Part shown: positions 19,271-28,261 of the stretch, one piece after another
How positions within the stretch are numbered: position 1 is the first letter of the stretch
How the letters are laid out: every line of letters begins with the position of its first letter
Position numbers and translations under genes: made by a program
Source of the DNA: Brachyspira alvinipulli ATCC 51933
GTDB taxonomy: Bacteria; Spirochaetota; Brachyspiria; Brachyspirales; Brachyspiraceae
Length of the DNA: 64,000 nucleotides
Reading direction: 5' to 3'
NCBI RefSeq assembly: GCF_000518245.1
Contig: NZ_KI912402.1
Location: 116,544-180,543, forward strand
The notes under the pieces: generated by a model
The model's input: only the letters and a program-made list of their open reading frames with translations
Databases searched by the model: none
What the model was told of the DNA's origin: nothing

Positions 19271-19717
19271 TTAATTTTCTAAACTGAAAGTTATATTAAC
19301 TCTTCTCTGTCCATTGTTATATAAATCATGAAAAACTTTTAAATCTGATGTAATCTTACCAATAGGTATAACTTCCATAGTAAGATTAGGATTATCTGAC
19401 TGAGAATAAAATATTGCTAATGAATTATTTCTAGCACAGTATGTTATATCTCCATTTTGAAAATTGAATTGTCCTTTTGTTATGTTTTTTGGTCTATAGT
19501 CTATTGAACCATAATATTCTCTGTTTGCATAACCTATCATAGAAACTGTAAGCGGAAATATATTCATTATCTCTTTTGATAATTCTGTGCCGTATATAAC
19601 GCCTTCCAATACTTGATTATTTATAGTAATTTTTATTTTTGTATTATTATTGTTTTGAGCATTACATAAACTAAATATAAATAAGAATGTAATTATTATA
19701 AATTTTATTTTATACAT
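19271..19717 (-). CDS. Exported cyclophilin-like protein
   Basis: 148 residues. Signal peptide (MYKIKFIIITFLFIFSLCNAQ), then a beta-rich domain with KIKITINNQVLEGVIY, ELSKEIMNIFPLTVSM and FQNGDITYCARNNSLAIFYSQ. This matches the small cyclophilin-like family (the Cyclophil_like type) often found beside flavodoxin, aldo/keto reductase and carboxymuconolactone decarboxylase genes. Biochemical role unknown. A second, nonsense-interrupted family member is at 27215-27643. Confidence 0.78.
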   Translation of the reverse strand: MYKIKFIIITFLFIFSLCNAQNNNNTKIKITINNQVLEGVIYGTELSKEIMNIFPLTVSMIGYANREYYGSIDYRPKNITKGQFNFQNGDITYCARNNSLAIFYSQSDNPNLTMEVIPIGKITSDLKVFHDLYNNGQRRVNITFSLEN

Positions 19718-19758
19718 ATGAATAAACTCCTTATAAATTTATAGTGTAATAAAAAATT

Positions 19759-20298
19759 TTATACTATATCTTGAATCCAACTTTTTATATTATTTTCTGA
19801 GCTTTTGACACTACTTCCATATATATCTAAATGCTTTAGTATGGTGGAATTAGGGCATAAATTTTTTATATCATTTAAACTTCTTCCCATACCGCCGCCT
19901 CCATGAGTGCATAAAGGAGCTATTTTTTTACCGCTGAAATCATGAGTTAATAATAATTGCTTTACGGCCTGAGGTATAGTTCCTCCCCAGTTAGGATAAC
20001 ATAATATTACAGTATCATAATTTGAAATATTATTAATATTTCTTTCTAATTGAGGAAGCCTATTATCAATTATTTCTTTTTGGGCATAGTTAAGCAATTC
20101 ATTATAATTTTTTGGGTATGGTATTTTTGTTTTTATTTCAAATATATCAGCATCTGTTATGTTCTTTATAATATTAGCAGCTGTTTTTGTATTTCCTCCC
20201 CAAGAGAAATATACTATTAATGTATTGGCATTTAAATTGCAGAAAAACAGTATACTAATAAAAAAACTTATTAATGTTAATTTAATTTTATTTCTCAT
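19759..20298 (-). CDS. Exported flavodoxin-like protein
   Basis: 179 residues. Signal peptide to about residue 24 (ILFFCNLNA), then LIVYFSWGGNTKTAA as FMN phosphate loop, VILCYPNWGGTIPQAV and APLCTHGGGGMGRSLNDI. It is very close to the copy at 23560-24117; the segment KQLLLTHDFSGKKIAPLC is identical, indicating recent duplication. The usual WW of the family is reduced to WG here (NWGGTIP). Operon member, 33 bases after the aldo/keto reductase. Confidence 0.88.
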   Translation of the reverse strand: MRNKIKLTLISFFISILFFCNLNANTLIVYFSWGGNTKTAANIIKNITDADIFEIKTKIPYPKNYNELLNYAQKEIIDNRLPQLERNINNISNYDTVILCYPNWGGTIPQAVKQLLLTHDFSGKKIAPLCTHGGGGMGRSLNDIKNLCPNSTILKHLDIYGSSVKSSENNIKSWIQDIV

Positions 20299-20331
20299 AA
20301 ACTTATAACTCCAATCATTATTTTACTTAGT

Positions 20332-21180
20332 TTATTCAAGAACCCTTTCTGATAAGAGTTTTACCATTTTATGATCCTGATGAGAGAAGAAAGAGCTTTC
20401 ATTCTTGTCAAGAGATGAAATTAATTTTATGTCGCTGTCATCTAATTCAAAATCAAAAATATTGAAATTTTCTTCCATTCTTTCTTTTCTAACAGTTTTA
20501 GGTATTACTACTATGTTTCTTTTTACAAGCCAATTTAAAATTATTTGAGCCGCTGATTTATTATATTTTTTAGCTATACTTAATAATATTTCATTATTAA
20601 ACATATTGTTTCTTCCTTCAGCAAAAGGAGCCCAAGACTGCATTTGTACATTATATTCCTGCATAATAGTTTGATAATCATTTTTTTGATAAAATGGATT
20701 TACTTCTACTTGATTTACAGCAGGTACTATTTTATTATGCATTATTAAATCAACTAATCTGTCAGCGAAGAAATTGCATACCCCAATAGCTTTAATTTTT
20801 CCATTCTTGCATAATTCTTCCATACAACGCCATTCTCCGTAATAATCACCGAAAGGCTGATGTATTAAATACAAATCCAAATAATCTAATTGAAGTTTTT
20901 CAAGAGAATTATTAAATGCTTTTTTAGTATCTTCATAACCGTTTTTTTGTATCCATAATTTTGTTGTTATAAATAATTCTTTTCTATTTATACCGCTTTC
21001 TTTTATGGCATCCCCAACAGCTTTTTCATTTTTATATGAAGCTGCTGTGTCTATTAGTCTGTATCCTGTTTCAATAGCATTTAGCACTGCTTTTTTACAT
21101 TCATTATAATCCTGAATTTGATAAACTCCAAAACCTAAAATAGGCATTTCCAAACCATTGTTTAATTTTACGTATTTCAT
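20332..21180 (-). CDS. Aldo/keto reductase
   Basis: 282 residues, usual AKR length, no signal peptide, cytoplasmic. NADPH-dependent reduction of aldehydes or ketones. The catalytic tetrad is visible: Asp in LIDTAASYKNE, Tyr48-like Y in the same segment, Lys in TTKLWI and His in YLIHQPFGDY. The cofactor region IPKTVRKERMEEN is near the C-terminus. It is paralogous to the reductase at 26342-27187. Part of the minus-strand redox operon; carbonyl detoxification fits the neighbours but the substrate is not known. Confidence 0.92.
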   Translation of the reverse strand: MKYVKLNNGLEMPILGFGVYQIQDYNECKKAVLNAIETGYRLIDTAASYKNEKAVGDAIKESGINRKELFITTKLWIQKNGYEDTKKAFNNSLEKLQLDYLDLYLIHQPFGDYYGEWRCMEELCKNGKIKAIGVCNFFADRLVDLIMHNKIVPAVNQVEVNPFYQKNDYQTIMQEYNVQMQSWAPFAEGRNNMFNNEILLSIAKKYNKSAAQIILNWLVKRNIVVIPKTVRKERMEENFNIFDFELDDSDIKLISSLDKNESSFFSHQDHKMVKLLSERVLE

Positions 21181-21192
21181 TTATAGCTCCTT

Positions 21193-22266
21193 TTACTCTA
21201 AATTTTTTTCTTTTAAATATTTTTCAAGCAAGTCTGCTATTTCTAAGTTGTTTAAATCTGAAAAAGGAAAATGAGTATTTCCATATATTCCAATTTCTGG
21301 AAGAATTACAACATTTACATCGGCATTATAAGATTTTAAAGTTTCTTCCCATTTTTTTATTAATTCTACTCTTAATCTCCACTCTTCCAAATAAGGATTA
21401 TCAGATTTTTCTTTTGGTATATTATCTCCATAATAAATTACTATGGGTATGCTTGCTAATTTTTTGAAATCATTTTCAGGAATTTCTTTTATAGGAAAAT
21501 ATGCAGGCATAGTAATATTAGTAGGTGAACTATTTTCAGGAAAAGGCAAACTGCATCCTCCAGGCTCATATAAAACTAATGCCTTAACATTTTGATTTTT
21601 TATTGCTGTAAAAAATGCAGGACCAGCTCCTTGTGAATGTGCTAGTAAAATTCCTTCTCCTATTCTATCAAATAATGCAGATAAACTATCAGATACTACT
21701 TCCTCGTCAAAACTGCCAGTATTAGGAGTAACTTGCTGAAAGTATTGAGTTAAAGTTTCTTCATCATTTTTGAATTGTACATTTTCAAAAAAATCAGGCC
21801 AAGAACCTATTCTAAACCAATTAAATAAAGACTGCTCGTCAGGAGTAGGGTTAATAGTTATAGGTACAGAACTTCTTCCAGCTCTTCCTCTCCTTGGCTG
21901 ATCTACCAAATATACACTATATCCTTTTTTTAAGAAAATATTTTGAAAACCTTCTCTTCCATCTGGAGTAGTTTCAAAGCTTTTAGCAGATTGTCCGCCG
22001 CCATGCAAAAATACTATAGGGTATTTTTTAGCATTAACAGGTATTTGATAAAATGTATATCCATGGTCGCTATGATATGTTTGTCCGTTTGAACTTGGAA
22101 ATAAAGTATCTTTTTCAAATTTCCCATTTGCAGATGATACTTTACCGCCAAATGTGAAACTTCCTTGTTTATCTATAATAATTTTGTTTTGTGTATTATT
22201 AGATGTATTGTTATTGCATGATATGCTTAATAATATTGTTATAAACACTAATAATAATTTTTTCAT
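21193..22266 (-). CDS. Lipoprotein alpha/beta hydrolase
   Basis: 357 residues. Lipobox LSISC at about residues 13-17, an Asn/Thr linker, then an alpha/beta hydrolase fold. The oxyanion region is FLHGGGQSAKSFE and the nucleophile elbow is LLAHSQGAGPAF with the catalytic Ser. A likely acid lies in the segment YYGDNIP, and the catalytic His is probably the one in YGNTHFPFSD. Probably anchored in the periplasm or on the surface. Substrate unknown. It lies 12 bases upstream of the aldo/keto reductase at 20332 and belongs to the same cluster. Confidence 0.85.
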   Translation of the reverse strand: MKKLLLVFITILLSISCNNNTSNNTQNKIIIDKQGSFTFGGKVSSANGKFEKDTLFPSSNGQTYHSDHGYTFYQIPVNAKKYPIVFLHGGGQSAKSFETTPDGREGFQNIFLKKGYSVYLVDQPRRGRAGRSSVPITINPTPDEQSLFNWFRIGSWPDFFENVQFKNDEETLTQYFQQVTPNTGSFDEEVVSDSLSALFDRIGEGILLAHSQGAGPAFFTAIKNQNVKALVLYEPGGCSLPFPENSSPTNITMPAYFPIKEIPENDFKKLASIPIVIYYGDNIPKEKSDNPYLEEWRLRVELIKKWEETLKSYNADVNVVILPEIGIYGNTHFPFSDLNNLEIADLLEKYLKEKNLE

Positions 22267-22292
22267 TATACAATCCTTAAAATATTTTTTAT

Positions 22293-22328
22293 TTCCTGTT
22301 GCCTATTAATTATAATAAGCATCAGGAA
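22293..22328. other. Intercistronic hairpin
   Basis: Arms TTCCTGTTGC and GCATCAGGAA pair with one mismatch between two hydrolase genes. No U-run follows in either direction, so it looks more like an mRNA processing or stability element than a terminator. Confidence 0.45.
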
Positions 22329-22365
22329 AATAGGAGAATAAAAGTTTTATATTTTATAAACCATA

Positions 22366-23493
22366 TTATTGTAAATTATTCTTGTAAAATTCATCTAATT
22401 TACTAACAGCTTCATTTACAGTATCCTGTTTAAAATATGTTTGTATATGTGTGGCATCTTTAAGTTCATAAAGTTCTTTATTTTTTGTTCCAGAAGCATT
22501 CTCAAAAATTCTTCTGCTCATATATGCTGTATCTGCCTTATCTCCGACTAACATTAAAAGCGGCTGATTTAGAAGTTCTATATTATTTATTACATCAAAA
22601 CTCATAAGATCTAATAATGAACTTGTTGTATAGGCAAAGCTTGAATGAGGATGGGCGTGAGTATCACCATAATATATTGCACCTTCTCTGTATAAATCTG
22701 TAGGTATTTTTGCCAATTCTTCATCACTCAATTTTACAGGTGCTGAACTTGTATATGTTACTTCTCCAGTTAATGCTTCTTTTTGTCTAGCTAGACTGGC
22801 TTCTTCTAAACGTTCTTCTATAGAATCAATTTGAGAATCTAAAAATCCATTCCTTCTTACAAGTCCGCTGTCAAACATACTTAGAGTTGCCACAGCTTTA
22901 AATCTTTTATCTGTTTGTACAGCTTTTATAGTATATCCGCCGCCTCCGCATATTCCTAATACTCCTAAGCGATTTATATCAGCACCTTTAAAAGTTGATA
23001 TAAAATCAACTGCAGCTCTTATATCATTTACACGGTTATTTGGAGTATCAATATTTCTTGGAAAACCTTCGCTTCCTCCTTGATATAAAGCATCAAAAGC
23101 TATTGTAATATATCCAAGTTCTGCTAGTCTTTGAGCATAAAGACCAGATACTTGTTCTTTAACTCCTCCGTTAGGGTGAGCTACTACTATAGTAGGATAT
23201 TTTTTATTAGAATCAAAATTTGCAGGTGTATATACATTGGCAACAGCTTTATTTCCTCCTATATTATATGAAACGGTTTGTATATTTACTTTACCTTGTT
23301 CATTTTTTTCTATAGCTCCATCATAAACTAGACCAAACGGATTTTTTTCTGCATTTCTTTTTGCTTCTTCACTTGGATTTACTATATATTTTTCTTCTGC
23401 ATTCATTTTATTCTCCTTTTCTGTTTGATTTACATTGCATGAATTTAATAGGCCAATAATAGCTAATATACATAATAGTTTAATTTTATTCAT
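22366..23493 (-). CDS. Lipoprotein alpha/beta hydrolase, dienelactone hydrolase-like
   Basis: About 375 residues. I place the start at the ATG 23491-23493, eight bases after GGAGA, rather than the GTG two codons earlier. Lipobox LLNSC near residue 20. The hydrolase domain has VVAHPNGGVKEQ as oxyanion loop, LGICGGGGYT as a nucleophile elbow in which Cys replaces Ser, as in dienelactone hydrolases, LVGDKADTAY for the acid and a His near ATHIQTY. Exported and lipid-anchored. Substrate unknown. A perfect hairpin lies just upstream. Confidence 0.83.
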   Translation of the reverse strand: MNKIKLLCILAIIGLLNSCNVNQTEKENKMNAEEKYIVNPSEEAKRNAEKNPFGLVYDGAIEKNEQGKVNIQTVSYNIGGNKAVANVYTPANFDSNKKYPTIVVAHPNGGVKEQVSGLYAQRLAELGYITIAFDALYQGGSEGFPRNIDTPNNRVNDIRAAVDFISTFKGADINRLGVLGICGGGGYTIKAVQTDKRFKAVATLSMFDSGLVRRNGFLDSQIDSIEERLEEASLARQKEALTGEVTYTSSAPVKLSDEELAKIPTDLYREGAIYYGDTHAHPHSSFAYTTSSLLDLMSFDVINNIELLNQPLLMLVGDKADTAYMSRRIFENASGTKNKELYELKDATHIQTYFKQDTVNEAVSKLDEFYKNNLQ

Positions 23494-23515
23494 ATACACT
23501 TCTCCTTTTTATTTA

Positions 23516-23546
23516 TCTGCCATTAATTAAAATAATTAATGGCAGA
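23516..23546. other. Perfect intercistronic hairpin
   Basis: Perfect inverted repeat CTGCCATTAATTA / TAATTAATGGCAG with a three-base loop, between the flavodoxin at 23560 and the hydrolase at 22366. No U-run follows, so it is not a standard terminator. It could tune expression within the cluster. Confidence 0.6.
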
Positions 23547-23559
23547 TAATAATAAAATT

Positions 23560-24117
23560 TTATAATATGTTTATATTTTGAAGCCAGTTTTTTATACTAT
23601 TTTCTGAACTATTAACGCTTCCTCCAGATATACTCAAACCTTCTAGTATAGTTGAATTAGGACATAATGAAGTTATATCAGTAACGCTTCTTCCCATTCT
23701 GCTTCCGCCATGAGTACATAAAGGAGCTATTTTTTTACCGCTGAAATCATGAGTTAATAATAATTGTTTTACTGCTTGTGGAATAGTACCCCACCAATTA
23801 GGGTAACATAATATTATAGTGTCATAGTTAGCTAAATTATTTATATTAGCACTCAATTTTGGTAAAAAATTATCATTTTGTTCTTTTCTTGCCTGATTTA
23901 CAGTGTCATTATAAGAACTTGGATATGCTTCAACAGTTTTTACTTCAAATATATCTGCTTTAGTAAGATTTTTTATCATATTTGCAGCTGTTCTAGTATT
24001 TCCTCCCCAAGAGAAATATACTATTAATGTTTTAGAAGTTTGAGCATTTAAACCTCCGATTAATAATGTGCTTGAAATAAGTAATGACATTAATATTGTT
24101 TTTATGATTTTTTTCAT
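23560..24117 (-). CDS. Exported flavodoxin-like protein
   Basis: 185 residues. Signal peptide to about residue 25 (LIGGLNAQ), then LIVYFSWGGNTRTAANMI, LCYPNWWGTIPQAV and APLCTHGGSRMGRSV. Near-duplicate of the copy at 19759-20298, but keeps the family WW. A ribosome site (complement of tcctcct at about 24125) precedes the ATG. It is separated from the gene at 24234 by 116 bases that could hold a second promoter. Confidence 0.88.
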   Translation of the reverse strand: MKKIIKTILMSLLISSTLLIGGLNAQTSKTLIVYFSWGGNTRTAANMIKNLTKADIFEVKTVEAYPSSYNDTVNQARKEQNDNFLPKLSANINNLANYDTIILCYPNWWGTIPQAVKQLLLTHDFSGKKIAPLCTHGGSRMGRSVTDITSLCPNSTILEGLSISGGSVNSSENSIKNWLQNINIL

Positions 24118-24233
24118 TTTTGATCCTCCTATTTTATTATTCTTAAAGTTTTATTTTGAAAAATCTTGCATTTTTAATTTTCATTATATTTTTATTATGA
24201 TAGAGTATAATTAATGTAAATTTTTAATCTTAA

Positions 24234-25070
24234 TTATTTTAGATTGTTAATTATAGCTATAGCATTCAATGTTCTTGGATAACCTATGTAAGGTATGCAT
24301 TGAGTTACAGCTTCTATTAACATATCTTTACTGTTTCCTATAGATATATTAGCACTTGCATGAGAAGTTGCCTGAGGCTCAGCTCCTCCTAAAGATACTA
24401 TCATTATGAAAGTTAATAACTCTCTCTCTTTCATATTAAGTCCCTTTCTTGTATAAAAATCTCCAAAACAATTAGCTGATAAGAAATTTTGAATATGTTT
24501 TTGATTTGCTGGAGCATTATTATGAGCATCTAATATTCTTGTACCAAATGTATTAGTTTGTATTTCAAGTCCTTTATCGAATCTAGTTTCTTCTGTAACT
24601 GTTGATTGAGATTCTATAGGAAGTGAAATATTTTTTTCTTTAAACACTTCATTTGCTTTTTCTAATGCAGCAAATACTCTAGGAAATCCTACATAAGGTG
24701 AACATTGATATAATGCTTCTTTTATCTCTATAGGACTAACTCCAATATTTAAAGCTGTTTCTACATGAGGTTTTATCATGTCAGTACCTTGTGATGCAGT
24801 TAAAGAAACTAATACTACAAGTTCTCTTAATTTAGGTTCCAATGTTCCATGATTATAAACTTCTCCATATAAGAAATTATTAAATATGCTTTCTAAATCT
24901 GGATCATTAGGTTTAGTTAGGCTTGCATCTCTTTTGAGTAATTCGTTATATTTGTTTTTTGCTTTTTCTGTCATAGTTAAATTTCCTCCTTTACTTTGTG
25001 AATTTGCTATGCATGAAAATACTATAACTAAGATAGATAAAGATAAAATAGTTTTTAAAGTTTTTTTCAT
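24234..25070 (-). CDS. Exported carboxymuconolactone decarboxylase-like protein
   Basis: 278 residues with two AhpD/CMD-like domains (about 55-125 and 190-275). Each has the KLREL or KERELLT start, the helical HVETALNIG or HASANISIG core and QC.PY.G.PR. The CxxC redox pair of true AhpD is absent, so peroxidase activity by that route is unlikely. The N-terminus MKKTLKTILSLSILVIVFSC looks like a lipoprotein signal, although the lipobox VFSC is not ideal. Family members are often linked to quinone or aldehyde stress genes. It follows the alcohol dehydrogenase by 28 bases. Confidence 0.85.
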   Translation of the reverse strand: MKKTLKTILSLSILVIVFSCIANSQSKGGNLTMTEKAKNKYNELLKRDASLTKPNDPDLESIFNNFLYGEVYNHGTLEPKLRELVVLVSLTASQGTDMIKPHVETALNIGVSPIEIKEALYQCSPYVGFPRVFAALEKANEVFKEKNISLPIESQSTVTEETRFDKGLEIQTNTFGTRILDAHNNAPANQKHIQNFLSANCFGDFYTRKGLNMKERELLTFIMIVSLGGAEPQATSHASANISIGNSKDMLIEAVTQCIPYIGYPRTLNAIAIINNLK

Positions 25071-25098
25071 TTCTTAATAACCTCGCTTTTTTAGTTTT

Positions 25099-26322
25099 TT
25101 ATTGATTATCTATAGTTTTCATATCTATTACATATCTGAATTTTACTTCACCGTTAATTACTTTATTGTATGCTTCTGTAATAGCCTGAGCATCAGCATT
25201 GATTATTTCAACATCTGGATATATGTTATTGGCTATAGAATAATCTAAAGCTTCTTGAGTTTCCTTCATTCCTCCTATTAAAGAACCAAATAATTTTCTG
25301 CTTCCATTTCCTAGTACTAAAGTCCCTACATTTACACTAGGCATATTTTCTATTGCAGGTATTCCTAAAATAGCCATTTCTCCGCCTCTTTTTAGCATAT
25401 TCATATACATTGAAATATCATAGTTTGCCGGTATTGTACTTATTATATAATCTAATGTATTATTTAAATTTGTAAGTTCATTAGCATTATTAACATTTAC
25501 ATATTTAACAGCTCCCATTTTCAAAGCGTCTTCTCTTTTTTCTTCTGTGATATCAAATACAGTAACTTCTGCTCCTAAATTAACAGCATATTTTACAGCT
25601 AAATGTCCTAATCCTCCGAAACCTGCTATTCCAATTTTATCGCCTTTAGATACATTCATAACTTTTATAGGAGAATATGTTGTTACTCCGGCACATAATA
25701 ATGGAGCAACTTTTTTAATATCTGCATTATCTGGTATTTTTACAGCAAATTTATCATATACTACTATATTATCAGAATATCCTCCTCTTGTTATTTCATT
25801 ATCATGGAATCTATCTGGGTTATCATAAGTTCCTACAAAAGAGGTTAAACAATATTGCTCCTGATTGTTCAGACAATTTTCACATTCTCCGCAGGAATTA
25901 ACCATACAGCCAACGCCTGCATAATCTCCTACTTTGAATTTAGTAACATTTTCTCCTACTTGAGTTACAATGCCTACTATTTCATGTCCTGGTACTATAG
26001 GATAATTTGGAGTTCCCCAATCACTTTTTGCTGAATGTATATCGCTATGGCATATTCCAGAGTATAATATATCTATTAATATATCGTTGCTTCCTACTGC
26101 ATGCCTTGTAAACTCATAAGGTTCAAACACTCCATTTGCTGAAAATGCAGCAAAACCTTTTGATGGTATTCTGCCTTCATAATTATTTGTAACATATACT
26201 TTATTATTTTGAATGTTTGTGTTTGAAGTATTACTTTCTTGTGTATTATTACTTTGATTATTGCAAGACAATATTAATACAAAAGAAATGATTAAAATAA
26301 AATTTTTTATATATTTTTTCAT
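25099..26322 (-). CDS. Zinc alcohol dehydrogenase with lipoprotein signal
   Basis: 407 residues. Residues 1-20 are a signal with lipobox LILSC, then an Asn/Ser/Thr linker to about residue 45. The rest is a full medium-chain dehydrogenase of the cinnamyl-alcohol/YahK type: catalytic zinc ligands in SGICHSD, GHEIVG and the later Cys, structural zinc CMVNSCGECENC, and the Rossmann motif GFGGLGHLAVKYA. An exported NAD(P)-dependent enzyme is odd because the cofactor is not expected in the periplasm. The signal is in frame and preceded by an AGGAG-type ribosome site, so it is probably real. It lies between the CMD gene and an aldo/keto reductase. Confidence 0.9.
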   Translation of the reverse strand: MKKYIKNFILIISFVLILSCNNQSNNTQESNTSNTNIQNNKVYVTNNYEGRIPSKGFAAFSANGVFEPYEFTRHAVGSNDILIDILYSGICHSDIHSAKSDWGTPNYPIVPGHEIVGIVTQVGENVTKFKVGDYAGVGCMVNSCGECENCLNNQEQYCLTSFVGTYDNPDRFHDNEITRGGYSDNIVVYDKFAVKIPDNADIKKVAPLLCAGVTTYSPIKVMNVSKGDKIGIAGFGGLGHLAVKYAVNLGAEVTVFDITEEKREDALKMGAVKYVNVNNANELTNLNNTLDYIISTIPANYDISMYMNMLKRGGEMAILGIPAIENMPSVNVGTLVLGNGSRKLFGSLIGGMKETQEALDYSIANNIYPDVEIINADAQAITEAYNKVINGEVKFRYVIDMKTIDNQ

Positions 26323-26341
26323 TTAATAATCTCCTTAATTT

Positions 26342-27187
26342 TTAATATTTCAATTTTAATAATTGCTTTATAAAGTCAGCGTCATCATTAAGAAATATTA
26401 TGTTTTTATTATTATCCAAAGTTTTTATGATATTCATGTCATTATCATCTAATGTGAAATCGAATATTTTAGAGTTTTCTATTATTCTTTCTTTGTTTAC
26501 ACTCTTTGGAATAATAGGTATATTTCTTTGAGTAAGCCACCTTAAAATAACTTGAGCTACAGTTTTATTATATTTTTTGCCTATACTTTTTAATATTTCA
26601 TTATTAAAAATATTATTAGTACCTTCTGCTAAAGGTCCCCAAGATTCTAATGTTATATTATATTCTTTCATTAAATCTTGCTCTTCCCATCTTTGAAAAA
26701 ATGGATGAGTTTCTATTTGATTAATTGCAGGTGTTATTTTACTATGTTCTGCAAAATCTATTAATCTATCTTTATAGAAGTTGCAGCAGCCTATGGCTCT
26801 TATATATCCAGCTTCATATAATTCTTCCATTGCCTTCCAAGCAGCATAATAATTACCAAAAGGCATATGAATCAAGTATAAATCTAAATAATCTAATCCT
26901 AATTTTTCCATAGATATTTGAAATGCTTTCTTTGCCTTATCATAGTCAGCATCCTGTATCCATAATTTAGTGGTAATAAACATTTCTTTTCTATTTATTC
27001 CGCTTTCTTTTATGGCATCTCCGACAGCTTTTTCATTTATATATATTGATGCTGTGTCTATATGTCTGTATCCTGCTTCAATGGCATAAAGACATGCTTT
27101 TTTGCATTCCTCATAATCTTCTACTCTGTATACTCCAAATCCTAGAATAGGCATTTCAACATTATTATTTAATTTTATAGTATTCAT
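26342..27187 (-). CDS. Aldo/keto reductase
   Basis: 281 residues, no signal peptide. Asp/Tyr in HIDTASIYINE, Lys in TTKLWIQ, His in YLIHMPFGNY; NADPH site near IPIIPKSVNKERI. Paralogue of 20332-21180, roughly 60% alike by eye. Expected to reduce carbonyl compounds in the cytoplasm. Nineteen bases separate it from the alcohol dehydrogenase downstream. Confidence 0.92.
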   Translation of the reverse strand: MNTIKLNNNVEMPILGFGVYRVEDYEECKKACLYAIEAGYRHIDTASIYINEKAVGDAIKESGINRKEMFITTKLWIQDADYDKAKKAFQISMEKLGLDYLDLYLIHMPFGNYYAAWKAMEELYEAGYIRAIGCCNFYKDRLIDFAEHSKITPAINQIETHPFFQRWEEQDLMKEYNITLESWGPLAEGTNNIFNNEILKSIGKKYNKTVAQVILRWLTQRNIPIIPKSVNKERIIENSKIFDFTLDDNDMNIIKTLDNNKNIIFLNDDADFIKQLLKLKY

Positions 27188-27214
27188 AATCTCTCCGAAT
27201 CATTAAATAAAATA

Positions 27215-27643
27215 TCAATTGACTTTTTCAATATGTATATCAAAATCTCCTTTCATATTTGAAAGTTTTGATATATCTGATGCATTTTCAAATTTTCCTA
27301 AATAAATTAAATTATTTGAATATCTGAAATTTTTATAAAATATAGCAATGTTTCCCCAAGGAGCATAATAAGTTATATCTCCTGCTTTAGGATTTATTCC
27401 ATCTGGTTCATTTTATATATTTAGTTTTTTGTCTAAATAAAATATTTTTTCTGTGTTATTGAAATCTTCTGCTTTAACACTTAAAGGAAGTAATGATAAA
27501 AAATCATTTCCTGCTTTTGAATCTGTTATTACGGCATAGATTTCATTGCTGCAAAAAGTCAATTTTATTCTTGTGTTTTGAGCAAAAGCATTCATCGTAA
27601 ATAATCCTGTAAATAGTATGAAAGTTATAATAATCTTTTTCAT
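27215..27643 (-). pseudogene. Cyclophilin-like gene with in-frame stop
   Basis: The first 76 codons give a signal peptide (ending NAFAQ) and the start of a cyclophilin-like domain (SLLPLSVKAEDFNNTEKIFY). A TAA at 27413-27415 stops the frame after KKLNI. The same frame then continues for 65 codons with NEPDGINPKAGDITYYAPWG and NIAIFYKNF, the expected rest of this family, to a TGA at 27215-27217. A single nonsense codon therefore separates two good halves. It could be a recent pseudogene or a sequence error. The second half has its own conserved motifs intact, so decay is recent. Confidence 0.85.
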
Positions 27644-27660
27644 AAACTTTAAATCCTTTA

Positions 27661-28179
27661 TTATTGATTTGTATAGCTGTAGTATTCTTCATCAGTAACA
27701 TGTTCCATCCAAGTAACACTGTTTCCATTTGAATCTCCTGTTATAGCAATATGCTTCATAGGTGAATTAGGAGAAGCTCCATGCCAATGCTTTATATTAG
27801 CTGGACAATATAAAGTATCACCAGCTCTGAATTCTTGTACAGTCTTTCCTTCTTCTTGAGTAAGTCCTATTCCTTCAATAACTATTAAATGCTGTCCTGC
27901 TGGGTGGGTATGCCAAGCACTTCTTGCTCCTGGCTGAAATGTAACATAAGCTACAGAAAATTTTGAAGTTTCATTTGGAGAAGTGATATATTCTACTTCA
28001 ACATCACCTGTAAAATAATCTGATGAGCCTTTTGATTTTTGTCCTTCTCCATTTTTCATTAAAATTGTATTTGTTGGTGCTGCAGTATATGCATATGTAT
28101 TAGCAGTATTATTTGTGTTATTTGAATTGCATGATATTGCTGCAATCAAAACAAATAAAATTAATAAAATATTTTTCAT
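27661..28179 (-). CDS. Cupin-domain lipoprotein
   Basis: 172 residues. Lipobox AISC at about residue 17, linker, then a cupin fold with metal ligands in WHTHPAGQHLIVIEG (His-x-His, later His) and KHWHGASP. Similar to small (R)-mandelonitrile lyase-like or carboxymuconolactone-cluster cupins, whose substrates are not settled. It is the first gene after the MerR-type promoter at 28221-28251 and so heads the minus-strand operon. The cyclophilin-like gene follows by 17 bases. Confidence 0.86.
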   Translation of the reverse strand: MKNILLILFVLIAAISCNSNNTNNTANTYAYTAAPTNTILMKNGEGQKSKGSSDYFTGDVEVEYITSPNETSKFSVAYVTFQPGARSAWHTHPAGQHLIVIEGIGLTQEEGKTVQEFRAGDTLYCPANIKHWHGASPNSPMKHIAITGDSNGNSVTWMEHVTDEEYYSYTNQ

Positions 28180-28220
28180 TTTTTCTCCTTTTTTCGTTTA
28201 TACTAACAAATTGTTTTTTG

Positions 28221-28251
28221 ATTGTATCATTGGAGTTGACTCCAATGTCAA
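28221..28251 (-). promoter_or_regulatory. MerR-type promoter with dyad, cupin operon
   Basis: On the minus strand: -35 TTGACA (complement of 28246-28251), spacer 19 bases, -10 TACAAT (complement of 28221-28226). The spacer contains a perfect dyad ATTGGAGTTGACTCCAAT at 28229-28246. A 19-base spacer with a dyad inside it is the hallmark of MerR-activated promoters. The same arrangement is at 29859-29889. Confidence 0.85.
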
Positions 28252-28261
28252 TAGTTAATTA

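Noticed and set aside
25547-25828. 93-codon plus-strand frame in the alcohol dehydrogenase gene
   Set aside because: Antisense shadow; the dehydrogenase motifs on the other strand are complete.
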